Origin: Pardosa pseudoannulata
Taxonomy: Eukaryota; Arthropoda; Arachnida; Araneae; Lycosidae
NCBI GenBank assembly: GCA_032207245.1
Contig: CM063500.1
Location: forward strand, 78,331,625 to 78,395,624
DNA: 64,000 nucleotides
Direction of reading: 5' to 3'
Shown: positions 39,796 to 53,138 of the stretch, one piece after another
Numbering within the stretch: position 1 is the stretch's first letter
Layout: the number at the start of each line of letters is the position of its first letter
Position numbers and translations under genes: made by a program
Notes under the pieces: model-generated
Database searches by the model: none
What the model was told of the DNA's origin: nothing
What the model saw: the letters and a program-made list of their open reading frames with translations, nothing else

Positions 39796-42700
39796 TTTGG
39801 TATGGGAAAATCAAGGTATTTTATCAACTATAAGTCTAAGGTAACAATTATATCTAAGGTATTAACAACTATAAGTTGATAAAAACTAAATACAAAATGA
39901 ACTTGTAAAGTTAAATAATTAGAACATAGTAACAATTAGATTATATAACTCTTTAGTTGACAAACACTTAAAACATTTTCTGTAAAAAGTAATGATTTTA
40001 CTTAGCAAAGTATTTAATTTTTGTTTTATACAGAAAAAAAATTACAATTTTCAGAGTAGCAAAACTTTGTTACATCTTTTTGTATAGTTGCTCGTAATGA
40101 ATACCTTTGTTCTTAAACTTAAAAAGAATGCAATCTTTCAGTTTTAATTGTAATTATATATTTAAAGACTTAATTTAAAGACTTATTTATAACCATGTTA
40201 ACAGTGAAATTCAAAACCATAGTCTCCGTATGAAATACCAGTGTCTTATCAAACTTAAATTCATCTGGTTTAACGTAAGTAAAATTTATTTCTTAAAGGG
40301 GAGAAAAAAGTAAGACTTATATTTAAGTTCTATACAAGAATAATAGAATCTAAAACTAGCAGAATTATTTATGTCAATATATCGTTACTTGATTTGTCCA
40401 TGCAAGTCGAAACCCTTACAAGCAAAGAGAATAAATTCATTTCTGCACATATTTTGCAATAAAACATGTTGCATATATGCAAAAATATAACCATTATATC
40501 TACAGTAATTTCATTGAAATTACATATTTAATTTGAATAATAATTTCTTAAACTTTTTATGAAGCTTATAAAAAGTTATGTAAAATTTCAAATGGGAAAT
40601 ACAACAAGTCCACTTTTACTTACACAATATATTTTTCCTAATTACAGCAACAGAAATTTTCTATGGCATAAAAAATATTTTTTAATGGTTACATTACTCA
40701 GACTGTGCTATATTTGTCATTTTAAGATGTAAGAGCCAAACATTTTGAGGAAAATCTTATTAAGGAATTGAGATGATCATTATTCACTAGAGGATATTTT
40801 CAGATATAATTATACATTCATCTTCAATAAGTTTCAAAGTTGTATTTCTCTTTTAAACCTCGATGCATATTAACTGTTTTATAAAAAGGTTAAACACTAA
40901 TTCAATAAAGACTGATTCTGTCTTACTGACAGAACTTTCTGATAGTCATATTAAATATAGGGATATATAAGCTAATAATATAAGACCAAAAACAAGTAAT
41001 TAAATACAGCAATATAAATTTGAATTCATATATGCTATTTTATCTCAAAGACTAACTTTCTAAGATAATAAAGTTTAATAAGCTATAATAAATCGAATTT
41101 CAACTCTTTATAGTATAGCTGAATATAAATAATACCTAACATAAAACTTAAGATTCTGTATCTTGTTATTTTTTCCCTTGAAATTTAGTGGTGATCAAAT
41201 AAGTGAAAAGAGAAGAAATTTTGTCGTTAAGATACAATAAAATACAAAATATAACTAAAGAATTAATATATCAGTTGTGATTTGCATTCTTATTAATGGA
41301 ATTAAAATATTAAATACCATTTTAAGAATTTTAAAATTACTGTAATTATTATTAAAGTAAAACACACATATACACATGTAGTTTTTATAAAAATATATCT
41401 GTGGCTGCTTCATAAAAGCATATAATTGGTATCCTTTTGGACTCATTTACCCAAAATGCCTAATTCTAAATCCCTTTTTTAAATCTTTAGATAATCACGA
41501 ATTCTAATAAACACACAGAAAGATATTTGAATGCAACCACATTTTTATAGCAAAAACAACACATTAATGAATAAAATTTGAAATATTTTCTTATAACTTA
41601 TTAAAATTAATTTTCATCTGTCAAACATTTTAGTACTTTATAACAAATATTCTCCTGTGCATTTTTACTGACAAGAAGTCAGCAGATGATCAATTAGCTT
41701 TACTGACAGGCAAGATATGTCATGTTCTCAATATATATTATTCTTACTTTCCACATAAAGATGAAAAGCCTAAATGCATTATTTTCAAGAATCTGAGAAT
41801 CTAAATGTATTTTATTTATACAAAAATTAAAATCTGAAAAAGGACATAATGATATGCTATGAAAAATGAAGTATTTTCAAACAAGAGTAATAGACCAATT
41901 TAAGGGTGCTGACTGCTTTCTTCATTGACTTTTTTTTCATACTATTAAGTTTTTAATAGTGATAACTGATTTAAAATTAACTATTACATGAAAAAGAAAA
42001 TGATAATATGTACATTTCCTTTGTTTAAGAAATATACAGAAAATGCATTTAAAAAAACTGATATTTTCAACTTGTGGAAAATATAACTACAATTACATAG
42101 AACGATTTTCATTAGTATAAACTGCATTCTATTTACATTTTGTATAAAAAAAGACTAGTATTTCAACTCTGACTGAATTTTAAAGCTTATTATGGTTGAA
42201 AATTAAAACTAATGAACAAAGCTTCATTTTCACCCTAAAATTTACTTTTTATATCCTGTTATCTTTGGAAATAATATTACAAGTTTGTAGTCTATCTTAT
42301 GCATTATGCTTATTATATACATGTGGCAAAAATTTCATGGTATTTGAGATAAGTTTTTAAGCTTCAGTGTTTCTCATTATAGTCTGAGAAAAAAGTCAAA
42401 AATTAGAAAAATGCATTTAAATATACTGCCCTTTTTTCCAAATACTGTTAGTAAAATTATATAAGTACAATAAAATACAGTACATACATTTAAAAGTAGC
42501 TTACACCAGAAAAAACTTAGCTATCTAAAATTTAAAATCAATAAACAATATAAAAAAATTCAAAAGAACGCTATAAATGTTCACTAATTTATATGCTTAA
42601 TTCTGATGTCAATTTGGTAAAAAGACCTTTGAATAAAATTATACGCCCCATTTAGAATAACAGAAACAATATTCAAACTGCTTTCAGAACAATGCAGTTA

Positions 42701-44311
42701 TTTAAGATGGGGAAAAAAAAAATGCAAGTTTTGGTCCAAAATACTTATTTTTAAGGTGATTAGCCCTCTTAACTTTTATTTTAATTCCAATAAAGATGCT
42801 TTATAAGGACTAAAATTTGTATTATATATAGACTATCTCCAAAAACAGATGATGCATTCATTACCTCATATCAAAGTTAAATAAAGGAACAAAGAGAGAT
42901 TGTTTTTGAAATCCTTTTAAATTTTAACAGAACCTCTATATTTCTCCAGAAAATAGGCTTCTAAACAAAGGACAGTTATAGTCTTTTAAGTTAATAATTA
43001 CCTGTTTTTTATGACTACAACTACGAAAAAATATTTGATCAATGTTACACAAGCATAAACGAAACATATTGATAACACTTATTTTAAAAATTACTACCAT
43101 TACGTTGCATCACAAATCTAACAAAAATCACATTTTGTGTTAGAATTGTATGAAAGTTTTTATCCAACCTTAAGATGATCACCTTAACACAGGCACTTCC
43201 AAAAATATAGTGGCAAACTTAATCTTGTTTTATTTTCATCATTGCACTATCAACTTACCTGTATATTACTTGATATGTTTCTCTTCCTTAATGCAGACAA
43301 GCCTTTAACTTAACTATGTAATTTCTTTCTTTTATAACAAAAAGTGACATTTATCTACAATTGTTTTAATTTATAAAATAGAATCTTTTTAATTTCAGCA
43401 AAACATTTTCTGAAACTTTTAGAAAATGTATGAAGTAAATATGCAGCTTTTTGATACCCATTAAAAGGCTAGTTTTGTATTAATTAATAGTTCATAAAAC
43501 TGATGAAAATTAAAAATTTTATTACAGAAAATACTCAGAAAACCAGCTGTTACCCATTTTATTTATGATTATTATATAATACACTCATGAGATTATATAG
43601 TTTTTAGGATTCTTTATTATATATAATTATAATATAATTCTTGAATATAATTCTTGATTTGTTTCTTGAAACATACATTAGATTTCATTTATAGCTTACT
43701 AAAATTTTTTAAAAATGTTTATAAAATTCATACTTCAAATAACTTTTATGCAAAAAAAATGTCTAAGATTAAAAACAAAAGTATACGGTACTGATTTTCA
43801 TCCAACATATTAAATTTTTTTCAATGTAAAATATTTTGAAAGATTTTTTGGTGCAGTCTCAATTTCTATCATACAAATGGCCTGTGTATGAAAACAAATT
43901 CCCTAGGTATCAAGATGGAAAACTTAATTGTATCATAAGGAAAATGGTATTTTTTTTTTTCAAATACTACCATTAATTACTTGAAAACCTAATAAAACTT
44001 GCAAAAATACCACAAATTTTAAATTACGAAAAAAAAAAAACTCAAATTTTGAAAACAAGTTTTTTTAAAAGCCATAAAAAGGCAATTATCTATTAATTCT
44101 TATAATTGTTTTAATTTCCTCATTAAAAAATAGTTTAATGAATTTCAGATACAGATTATCAAGTAATTTAAGTGCTTTTCGTTTCTTGGGGGAATCATTT
44201 AAAAGATTTAAGTTCTATCTGTACAAAATGAGGGAACACAATAAATCTTCATACAAACCCACAGTGTATTGCATAGAAAATGATATAATGTACAACAAGT
44301 GCTTTCATCAC

Positions 44312-44377
44312 CTGAAATGGAGACAGGGACAGTCAAGGGTGAACATTCCATTGTATTCTTAGCATCATTATGCCATG
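44312..44377 (-). CDS. PMCA: PMCA exon 7: probable 66-nt cassette exon in site A region
   Basis: An open 66-nt stretch, phase 1 to 1, with a good pyrimidine-rich acceptor (TTTTGTTTTCACTAACAG) and donor G|GTGATG. It would add 22 residues, AWHNDAKNTMECSPLTVPVSIS, between the basic micro-exon and the Lys/Ser-rich linker. It sits about 4.6 kb from exon 6 and 11 kb from exon 8. I do not recognise the peptide from vertebrate PMCAs, so the call rests on splice sites, perfect phase match and unusually balanced codons in an AT-rich intron. A shorter version using an internal AG (CTAAG) would break the phase. An RNA read across either junction would settle it. Confidence 0.62.
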
Positions 44378-47300
44378 CTGTTAGTGAAAACAAAACAGCA
44401 ATAAGCAACAGTGGAAAATCAAATAAAAAAATAAGTGCATTGATTAACATACATGCAGTTTTACAATAATTTATATCACTTCAGTGCACAACACTAAAAA
44501 ACAATACATCGGGACACAATTGAACTACAGTAAGGAACAAATCACAAAGTGGGTGCAATAGGGCAAAAAAGTGATACTAGAGAAGAGCACATAGATTTGA
44601 GAGAAAGCTTGAAAGATAGAAATAAAGCTAGTTTAAAAGATTTCAGTACTTTCTACAGGTTTCTTTCATACACAAAGTGTAGCACTTTGTTGAACATTTT
44701 ATAATTGCCAGAGAATATCCGATTATCAAAACATAAACAAATATACATAAAATCGCTTTGTTAAAGAATAAAAGTACAGTTGAAGTATGTGCATTTATAA
44801 TTCCAATACCATTTTAAAGCTAAAAAGAAGTACATTATGGCATTTAAATTGTATGTACAATATTCAGCTCTAGAATAAAAGAGGAATGATATTGTCCTGT
44901 AACTTAATTTCAAATAATAATACACTGTGGTAAAATGTCAAATAAAATTTACATACACATGATATTATCCTTGTTAAAACATACGGTACCCTAAAAGGTT
45001 AATAAATTTTATTATACTTTACAGAATATTTTTTTTGTTGAACTGGAAGACTGTGTTTATTATATACTTTAAAATGTTTACTGATAAGTAATTTTAATAT
45101 AAGTAATGTTTTTGCTAAGCTAATTAATTGGATGAATTAAAAGTACTTACGAGTTTAATAAATTATAATTGCATATGGTTCTTAAAATTGGCAGTAGCCT
45201 GGAGAAGTTAATTCTCTTAAATATGTCATGAAACTATCAATATGTAAATAAAAAAGAATCTATTTATATATCATTGTCTTAGCACCTTTTTTTCTGAGAA
45301 AAATATATTTTAATAAAACTGAAAGAAGAGTATTCCATGTTTTGATCATAAGCAGACAGTTTAGTAGAAAATAAAAATATTCAATTTCTTAATTAAAAAG
45401 AAACAAATAATGATTTATAAATTTTTGAGGGATTTTTCAATATCAACAAGATTTTCAAATTACAGAGCTATACCATTAAAAAAAAGTTTCCAATTTTAAT
45501 TAAATTTTCATTTTAAAAACATAAAAAGTTGATAAAAAATTCCTAAGAGTTATAACTGTTTTTATAAAAGAATGAAGTTAACTTTTTAACAGAAATCAAA
45601 GGCAAATATTTACTTTTAAAATTTAATGGCAATTTTATCTTTACTGAACAATAAGCTTTAATAATTGAACATAATATTAAGATGTCGCTCAATTTCATAA
45701 TATATATTTTTTCTGCTTTAATTATATTGATTATTATAACAGCAGTAACAATCTGGTATTTCATTTAAGTGAAACGCTAAATTTTTAAAAAAAATTTTAA
45801 ATGCTTATTCTGATGATTCTGACATAAAATTTCCTTTAGTTAACACATTATTTATGAACTCTAGCTATGCTCTACATATAAAGCATATTCTTTAAGTAAG
45901 CCTTATTTTGAAATTGAAAACATATATATATTTTTTTTAATCAATTTAAATAAAATGCTGTGCTTTAATCTACTTTTTAGCCTAATTTTCATAAATATTT
46001 AGGCATTGCCCAACTACCTTTTGAATTTTATCTTTAGAGAGATCTGCTATTTGATTTGATAATCTTAACTTCATGAAAATTGAGGAAATTTATTAAAGAT
46101 GAAATTTTAAAATGCCTGTTTGCAAACTTTTCTGTCACATTTTTGTACAAGGTTTTCAGTATTGACAGATAGTTGCTCACTTTTTTTCCTATAATGTACA
46201 TTCACGTACAAACATTTTCTTATTATTCATTTGTCCATAATGTTTTCTTCATACACTTCTCTGATCTACTAATGATTATCAGTCTCTATCATCTTTTGCA
46301 TTAAGAAAACAAATTAGAGCAGGTTTCATATTTGATAGTATTTTCAACTGACTATAGCATTTTAAATTCTCACAAATTGGTGTATACACAGTTAAATCGT
46401 CTATAATGGTGACTGTGGCAAGTTAATAAGTGCAGGTATGCAATGCACAAGTCTAGAAGACTATCAAATTTTAATATGGAATTTATTTTATAGACATATA
46501 TTTGGTTTACATTAAATAGTGCATGTATTTTACATTCAGTATATCTTTAATATGCATTTTAAAAAGTTGGCAACCTATCTATTATTAATTTATGCAATTT
46601 GGCAAAATCTATGACAGTTTAATATCTGGTAGACTATTTTAATTAGTTATTTGGTATCATGATTTGATGTACAATAACTTTAACTGATTAGGAGTTATTG
46701 ATAAATATGATTTAAACTTTATACAAAAAATATCTTGTTATTTATCAAACATTTTAATGAATGAAAGATAAGTTATTCTGCAGATTAAAAAATTCCCATT
46801 ACTTCAAGAATTAAAACTGATATAAAAAGAAATTTAAAAATAATTTCCTAATGACATAGATCAAAGAAATTCCCTACCTACAAAAGGATAAAACGTAAAT
46901 GGATAGGAATCATGACATTTGCTAACTGCCAAATTGACACTACTTTTCACTAACTAATCTAGATTTTAAAACAGTTGCAGCTCCAAGCAAACTTTGACTT
47001 GATTCTTACAGATGAATTTATATTATGTTTATATGAATGTCTATAGTATCAATGAGAACTTTAAAATATACACTAAAAAACACATATACTAAAAGGAAAA
47101 AGTTAATATTTTTAAATGTTATTCAACTAAAAATTAATTAATGCTTCTCTATTATAGTCTTTTAAGGTATCTGTCTATGTTGAAAACGTCATTTTTTGCC
47201 AAAAATCATAAGTTTTTTTATTTTCCTATTGTAAAATTTCAACTTTTAGGCTTCTAAATCTGTTTTTGTTTTGTCTCTACAGCATTTTAAAGAAAAGTTA

Positions 47301-48963
47301 CAGCTGTTTAAATATCAGTGACAGCTGTCAAAACAACACGGAAGTAGCAACTTCAGAACCGGAAGTTGTGAATTTGGCTTTTAAAGAGCATTTTATGGAC
47401 AAAACTTTTTAAATTTTCATGAAGATTAATTTAAACATTTTTCTAGTATTTTTAATAATTAGCAACTTGGCAATTAGAAAGTTTGGAAGCAAGAAAGTGT
47501 GGGGAATTTTAAACATGTATTTTAATTTTTTAACAGTTAAAGTTGCTTTCATAAACTTCAAATGCGTTTTTCTCAGAACGGTGTTTTTAATAAAATGTTG
47601 AAACTTGAAATGTGATTTCTAAAAAGTTCTTAAAATATTTTGTTGAAAATTATTATGAATGCTCTTGATAGTATTTACTAGTGAATAACCTAAAAGCTTT
47701 AAATTTGGATAATTTTTAATGATGTTACACTCATAGTTAGATATAAAGGTAATGAAAATTCGTTAACAATTCAATGTGTATGATTTTGAAGGACCAAAAT
47801 TTTTTACTAAATGTAAATTAAGCAAAGATTTTAGGTGATTCACTAGTCTAGTGTATAAGAAATGTGTTGCATAAAAAATATTGAAATAATTTATTAAAAA
47901 ATTAGACCTTTAGAAAAAAAAACCCGATTTTTTTACTAAATTTTCTTCATTTATTAGAAATTTTATAAAAACTTCTCCAGGAATAAATTTTTTAAGTGCA
48001 ATTATCTATGATAATATAAAAAATAAATCTAAAAATGTAAAAGCATGAACAAGTTTCTTCGATTAAAGAAAAACGTTCTCCGAACATAGACAGATACCTT
48101 AAAAGTTTTAATTATTTAATCTTTTTTAAATTATATGAATAGCTTTTGCTGTTTTCATGAATTTGGAATTCTTATAATCCACAAAACCCCCATTATTTTA
48201 ATACTTTAATTTTTAATGTATTTATTAGAAACATCAATTCAGCACATTTTAAAATTAACTTAAGTTACACAAAACTAGACAGAAAACAATATGAGCGCAT
48301 TATCTGTCCTCCGCACTTCTATTTTTATTCTTCCCATTTTTCCAGATTACTATCTAACAGGAAAAGCATAGCTTAATATTACATTAATTGAAGAGGTGAT
48401 AATCTAGAAGAATAAGCTTATGGCAGTCATTAAAATAAAATATGAGATTCTGTAAGATTAAGTTTTTGCAAATTTTCATTTAAAATGAGTTTCTAAAAAA
48501 AGGAAAAAAAAAACTTCATTGTGTAATAAATAACGTATTGAATGATAGCGACAAACACATAAAACAAAATAAAACATAAAATGAAATATAACAAATTTTG
48601 AAAATAAAATTATTTATCTTAAGATAAGCAGATACTTTTATTTAAAACTTTAAAGACAACCACAAAATAAAACTGCCATTTCAATTTTCATTTTATGTAA
48701 TCAATCAATCACAAAAAAAATTAAAGGTATAAGACACTAAATACAGCCAATCTACACTGACTGAACTGAGGATAAATACAATATAAAACACTTGACTTAG
48801 TGAAGATCGTAAGGTAAAGAAGCCAAAGTCTACAGAAAAGAAAAAATGACAGCAGCTGAATGTGAGCAGAAAAAGAAAAGATTACTAGACGCAGTTTTGA
48901 TCAGTAAAAGCTGTCTAAAGATGAAGAAAGAGAAAGTAAAATTAGAAAAATATCTCTAGTCAC
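44378..48963 (-). other. PMCA intron between exons 6 and 7
   Basis: A 4.6-kb intron holding one TTAA-flanked element (47166-48098). The rest (44378-47160) is AT-rich sequence in which I see nothing definite. Confidence 0.75.
47166..48098. mobile_element. TTAA-flanked non-autonomous DNA element
   Basis: Begins GGTATCTGTCTATGTT and ends AACATAGACAGATACC, a 16-bp perfect inverted repeat, with TTAA on both sides (47162-47165, 48099-48102). TTAA duplication is known for piggyBac, Kolobok and Sola3; the termini do not start CC, so classic piggyBac is less likely. The interior has a diverged inverted motif around a CTTCAGAACCGGAAGTT palindrome and no transposase that I can read. Confidence 0.85.
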
Positions 48964-49002
48964 CTGTGGCATCTTTCTTCTTTTTGCGTGCCTTTTTGGA
49001 TT
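48964..49002 (-). CDS. PMCA: PMCA exon 6: 39-nt basic micro-exon, putative splice site A cassette
   Basis: A phase 1 to 1 exon of 39 nt encoding ESKKARKKKKDAT. The acceptor is CATTGTAG and the donor G|GTGACT. Vertebrate PMCA genes have a small in-frame exon (39 nt in PMCA1) at the same place, between the actuator domain and TM3, next to the acidic-lipid-binding region. Because length and phase are symmetric, skipping keeps the frame. That it is used as a cassette is inferred; splice-site match and position are seen directly. Confidence 0.85.
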
Positions 49003-49724
49003 CTACAATGGATCATATTTGGCAGAGAAAAAGAAAGGGCAAATTAGACCAAAATTAAATTACAGAATATAAATAGTTTTCAATTTTACAATAATTAATC
49101 AAATGATTCAGATACTTAAATCATTATTATCTATTAAATTACTAAATAAAATATCTTAATAAATTACTGGGCTCCATATTCTACAATACAACTCTTAATC
49201 TGTCAATGCAATTTTAGGAGGGATTTCTTTAAGGATAAAAATATAAAAAATATAACCGCTTATCGATAACATTTAGATTTTACAAGAACTATGGATTTGT
49301 TGATTAAGTAATTTATAATTCACACTCCCCCTCTAAAAAAATTATAATTATACAAGTATTTTAACTAATATTAGTAAAAACTATGAATTTAAGACAGTAT
49401 AAAAGCAAATGGAAGGTGTTAAAATAATGCATCTGATGGAAGCATAACAGACAAGCAAAATGTTTATATTTGATTGGCATGCAACATAGTTTTGTGAAAG
49501 TGAACATGTCTCATTCTTATAGTGATAAAACAACATTTTGGGCATAAAATAATAACCAAATAAAAATCTTGTGCCAAAAATAAGTTAACTTTAAAAAAGT
49601 GATAAAAGCAAATAATATTTTTTTTAAATGCTGTGACTGAAATTTATGAAATATAAATCTGCTTGCAAATTATTAATCTGAACAATAACAATAAATTATA
49701 ATATTAAATCAGAAAATGAGGCAC

Positions 49725-49966
49725 AAAATACAAAGCAAATGTAAGTAAGGAACAAATAGAGATAGAATGTATGCAGGCAATTGTTTTGTTGTTTACAGCA
49801 AACAACATTCTCAATGGGAGAGAAGACTGAACCTAGTCTGCTTTTACAAGAAATGGAGTTCTTGTAAAATTCAAGTCATATTGAGAATGTTGCTTGCTTG
49901 AAACAATGAAACAACTGTCTACATACTTCCTTTATTACTGCCTTACTTATGTTAGATTTGCATTTA
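49725..49966. repeat. Long imperfect palindrome (MITE or hairpin)
   Basis: The left arm (about 49725-49815, ending AACAACATTCTCAAT) is the imperfect reverse complement of the right arm (about 49880-49966, starting ATTGAGAATGTTGCTT). A further inner inverted repeat TTTTACAAGAA / TTCTTGTAAAA sits at 49842-49852 and 49859-49869. RNA from either strand could fold into one long hairpin. Confidence 0.85.
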
Positions 49967-50199
49967 ATGCTACAAGCTTTTTATTTGTTTATTTTTAAAT
50001 GAGATTCATCACATATATGTCTGTCTCCAAGTCATTCCATCTGCAAATACAATATTTTTTAAAACAGCTGAAAAAAAAATTCTCATATTTTTAATTTTAA
50101 TATTTTTAAAGAAACCTATGCACATAGAGAGAGTCAAATAATTCAGAGAACATTCTATTTATTAATCAATGACAGAAAGACACTAGATAATCTAAATTC

Positions 50200-50580
50200 G
50201 ATGGATTCTATATGTATTCTTTATTAAATTTACTAGCATTACCTATAACATACCAAATTCATCAAATAGCTACAAGTATTACAAGTATAGGACAAAATAA
50301 TAGAAACACCCATCTCAAAATACACTGTATTTAGATCATTCTCCAACTTGCCTCACTTTTGTTGAAACATGTCATCTGCATCAAAAGGGACATTGATGGA
50401 TTCTATATGTATTATTTTATTAAATTTACTAGCATTACCTATAACATCCCAAATTCATCAAACACCTACAAGTATAGGACAAAATAATAGAAACATTCAT
50501 CTCAAAATACACTGTATTTAGATCATCCTCCAAATTCAACACTTTGTTGAAACAATGTCATCAGCATCAAAAGCGATAAC
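50200..50580. repeat. Tandem duplication, period about 195 bp
   Basis: GATGGATTCTATATGTATT starts both units (50200 and 50395). The units agree through CAAAATAATAGAAAC, ATACACTGTATTTAGATCAT and GTTGAAACA with moderate divergence. Confidence 0.93.
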
Positions 50581-50698
50581 ATTCGTTAGTGTGACAATCA
50601 TATGGAAAATATCTGTTCCAAGCAAAAAGCTATTAGGTCTGATTTATACAATGTGCAAAGAAATATGATCATTGGAGCTTGATGTGCTAAGGCATGTG

Positions 50699-50871
50699 GT
50701 TTGGTTTGGAGCACTACGGTCTACTGTTTTGCACACGGGGGCTAATGAGACCGGGACCTACTGCTTAAAGCCGATTCCGAACGGCTACGAACATCCATGC
50801 CTTAGTGGGATTCGAACCCACGAACTCTGGTATCGACGATCAGCGCTCTAACCAATCGGCCAGCGTTCGGC
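50699..50871 (-). mobile_element. tRNA-derived SINE, best-preserved copy
   Basis: On the minus strand: a tRNA-like head with A box (GATTGGTTAGAGCGC) and perfect B box (GGTTCGAATCC), a non-tRNA body, and a CCAAACCAAACC end. A perfect 12-bp target duplication, CTAAGGCATGTG, flanks it (50687-50698, 50872-50883). Retroposition by a LINE is expected for SINEs. The intact boxes and clean duplication mark it as young. Confidence 0.95.
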
Positions 50872-50945
50872 CTAAGGCATGTGTATTAAGAACAGATAAA
50901 CTTATGTGTATTTCAACGATCACTGTGTAAAGGGTTATGATTACC

Positions 50946-51165
50946 CAGTGGTGTATGCAAAATTTTTTCAAGGGGGGCAGTCATAATTCTAAAAAATAAT
51001 AGCCAGCATAATTTCTACTAAAATTTTTATTTTTGCCATTTTGTCTCAGGTCAAGGAGGGGGGTAACCCCTAACCCCCACTTCCGTACAACCCTGCGATT
51101 GCCTAAAATAATCAGAAAATATATCTTCTCTGTCAGTGCCCCTGATTAAATGGGCTATAGCCCTG
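50946..51165. mobile_element. Small hAT-like MITE
   Basis: Starts CAGTGGTGTATGC and ends GGGCTATAGCCCTG with a GGGGGG/CCCC-rich subterminal style common to hAT MITEs. Flanks GATTACC and GGTACC are only partly alike, so the target duplication is degraded or the end is misplaced. Confidence 0.55.
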
Positions 51166-53003
51166 GGTACCTGCATTTACAGATCAAAATTTTGCAAGCA
51201 TTTAAATATTTTTATAATTTTATTTCATTCCTCTTGTCCAAAAACTCAACTTTATTGATTTAGAGGATAATAAGTTTATAATACCCCACCTAAACCCCTC
51301 TCTATTCTAGAAGTGACAGAAAATATATTTCTTATAGATAGTAATTAATTTATAAAAAGCCCACAGGTTCCAAATGTCTTAGTATAGACTTCAACATAAC
51401 TTAATAGTGGACGAAAGTGAAAGATGACTGGTTAGAACTGGGTTAGAACAGTTTAAGAGGATAATAATCTCAACATACAGTATTATGCTGCAGCAGAAAA
51501 ACTCTACAAGATGAATACCCATCTTTAGAACCACATATCTATCAACATGAGTTGCATTATACATGGCAGAGTAGCCATTCCATAGATGCTAGTGTCACAA
51601 TGGAATGCTACAAAGTAACAAAAATTGAGCTGAAATGAGTTAAAACTGGACACTGTAGTAGTGAAAGATATCATCTGTTCGGTAAATATCGATGTTCCCC
51701 CACCATATGCGCGCAATGTCCAGCATACTTCTTTCTTCTCTTTTTGTAGTGTAACCAGTGGGTGAGCATTCAGACCCTATCTAGGTAGGCTGAACCGTTG
51801 TCCGTGTCTCCCATGAGAATGCTTGTTAGAGCCCATTGCTCTTATATAACCCTTTATATTTTTGATTATTAAAGTTTTTGTTAAGTTTTTAAAATACAGT
51901 CCTCTTTATTATCGTCCTCGACATCATCTAATGCGATATATAATTATCTGCCTTATTTCAAACTCCTTGACATGTGTTTGTCTGTCAAACACAGCAGAAG
52001 CATTCATGTTGACTATCTAGTTCCTATTCAGAGGCATAGATAAGGGGTTTGTGATGATGTGGGGCAGGTTTCGAATCCACATATAGTTCTAAGGGAAAAA
52101 TTGTAGGCAAACATTGTGGCAAGATTCTCATCATTTCTCCTCTATGCAATTATTATTTCATATATTATACATTTCAGACTATTTTCTGGGTAATAACCTG
52201 CTTTCAAAAATGATAAATGTTTCTGTTTGCATATCTCACTGAGTTCAAACATGGCTTGATAAGCATAATACTAAACTAAAACATCCCAAGTGGTTCCATT
52301 TCCCAATCACAACATTATTGAACACTTGTAGAGATTTTTAAAAAAAAGTATGTTTAGTTCCCCCCCCCCATTCACACTACCTCAGCTCAAGATTCCCTTA
52401 GACGAGGTACAAATTCCTTTGCACTTTGTGCATGACTTTTATTTGGCAATCTCATGTCAAGATGCAAGTTGTAGTTAAGGGCAAAAGTAGTTTAACCCTA
52501 TAAAATTTGCATTTTGATATGTGCTCCTATTATTTTGTCATATAGCTGTATACATGTTGCTGCAACAGTATTAATTTAAATTTTTGAGAAAGCATTATAT
52601 ATCTTAATCTATTTTCTTATCAACAAGATAATGTTTTCTAAACATTTTTGTTTGTACTAAAAGATAAAATCAACAAATTGTCAACCAAATCAGAGTAATT
52701 AATTTTTCAAGAATAAATAACATCTCTTATTCTGGCAAACAACTGAGCACTAAACATTACACTTATAGTGAAACATATTAGAAATTTAAAAGTGATTTTA
52801 TAAGGCTAACATTCAAGTAAAATACACAGTTATGGCTCAAAGCCAATTCCGAACCCAAGAAATTCAATATAGAGGAGCAGTGCCCTATGCATTCTGTCAC
52901 AGTTTGGACTATCAACAATGTAGTAAAGCTATAATACTAAACATAAATTACTAAGAAACTAAAATAATTTAAATGTAATTAGAATAAAAAAAACCAAATG
53001 AAC

Positions 53004-53138
53004 CTTTCTTCATTTTCTTTTTCTGTTCGTCATCTTCTGTCTTAGCTGCACCAAGAAGGGTGAAGATTATGCCAGCCTGAGAATTGATGCCTACAGCTGT
53101 TACCAACATTTTACCACTACCCTCCATCACATGGGTCC
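53004..53138 (-). CDS. PMCA: PMCA exon 5: end of actuator domain, start of site A region
   Basis: A 135-nt exon, phase 1 to 1, visible residues about 207-251. [17 protein letters not shown] and [15 protein letters not shown] are conserved PMCA sequence just ahead of the phospholipid-sensitive loop. The end ([11 protein letters not shown]) turns strongly basic. The donor is a weak G|GTTCAT, which fits regulated splicing at this junction. Confidence 0.95.

Larger units (their letters stand above)
33322..44311 (-). other. PMCA intron between exons 7 and 8 (11 kb)
   Basis: The largest intron. It contains a possible extra 39-nt cassette exon (35839-35877), microsatellites at 37160-37234, 37613-37632 and 38437-38457, an LTR-like segment (about 37235-37536) and decayed SINE copies (about 39657-39795 and 40188-40250). 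The remainder, notably 40300-44300, is very AT-rich sequence without recognisable content. Confidence 0.7.
49003..53003 (-). other. PMCA intron between exons 5 and 6
   Basis: A 4.0-kb intron with a long palindrome (49725-49966), a tandem duplication (50200-50580), a young SINE (50699-50871) and a MITE (50946-51165). The stretch about 51500-51930 is GC-richer and LTR-like (CTTATATAACC near 51841, U5-like end near 51925), without boundaries I can fix. A SINE scrap (AAAGCCAATTCCGAAC) lies near 52838. Confidence 0.75.

Noticed and set aside
47419..47601. A 60-residue plus-strand open frame inside the TTAA element
   Set aside because: Low complexity, no transposase motif.
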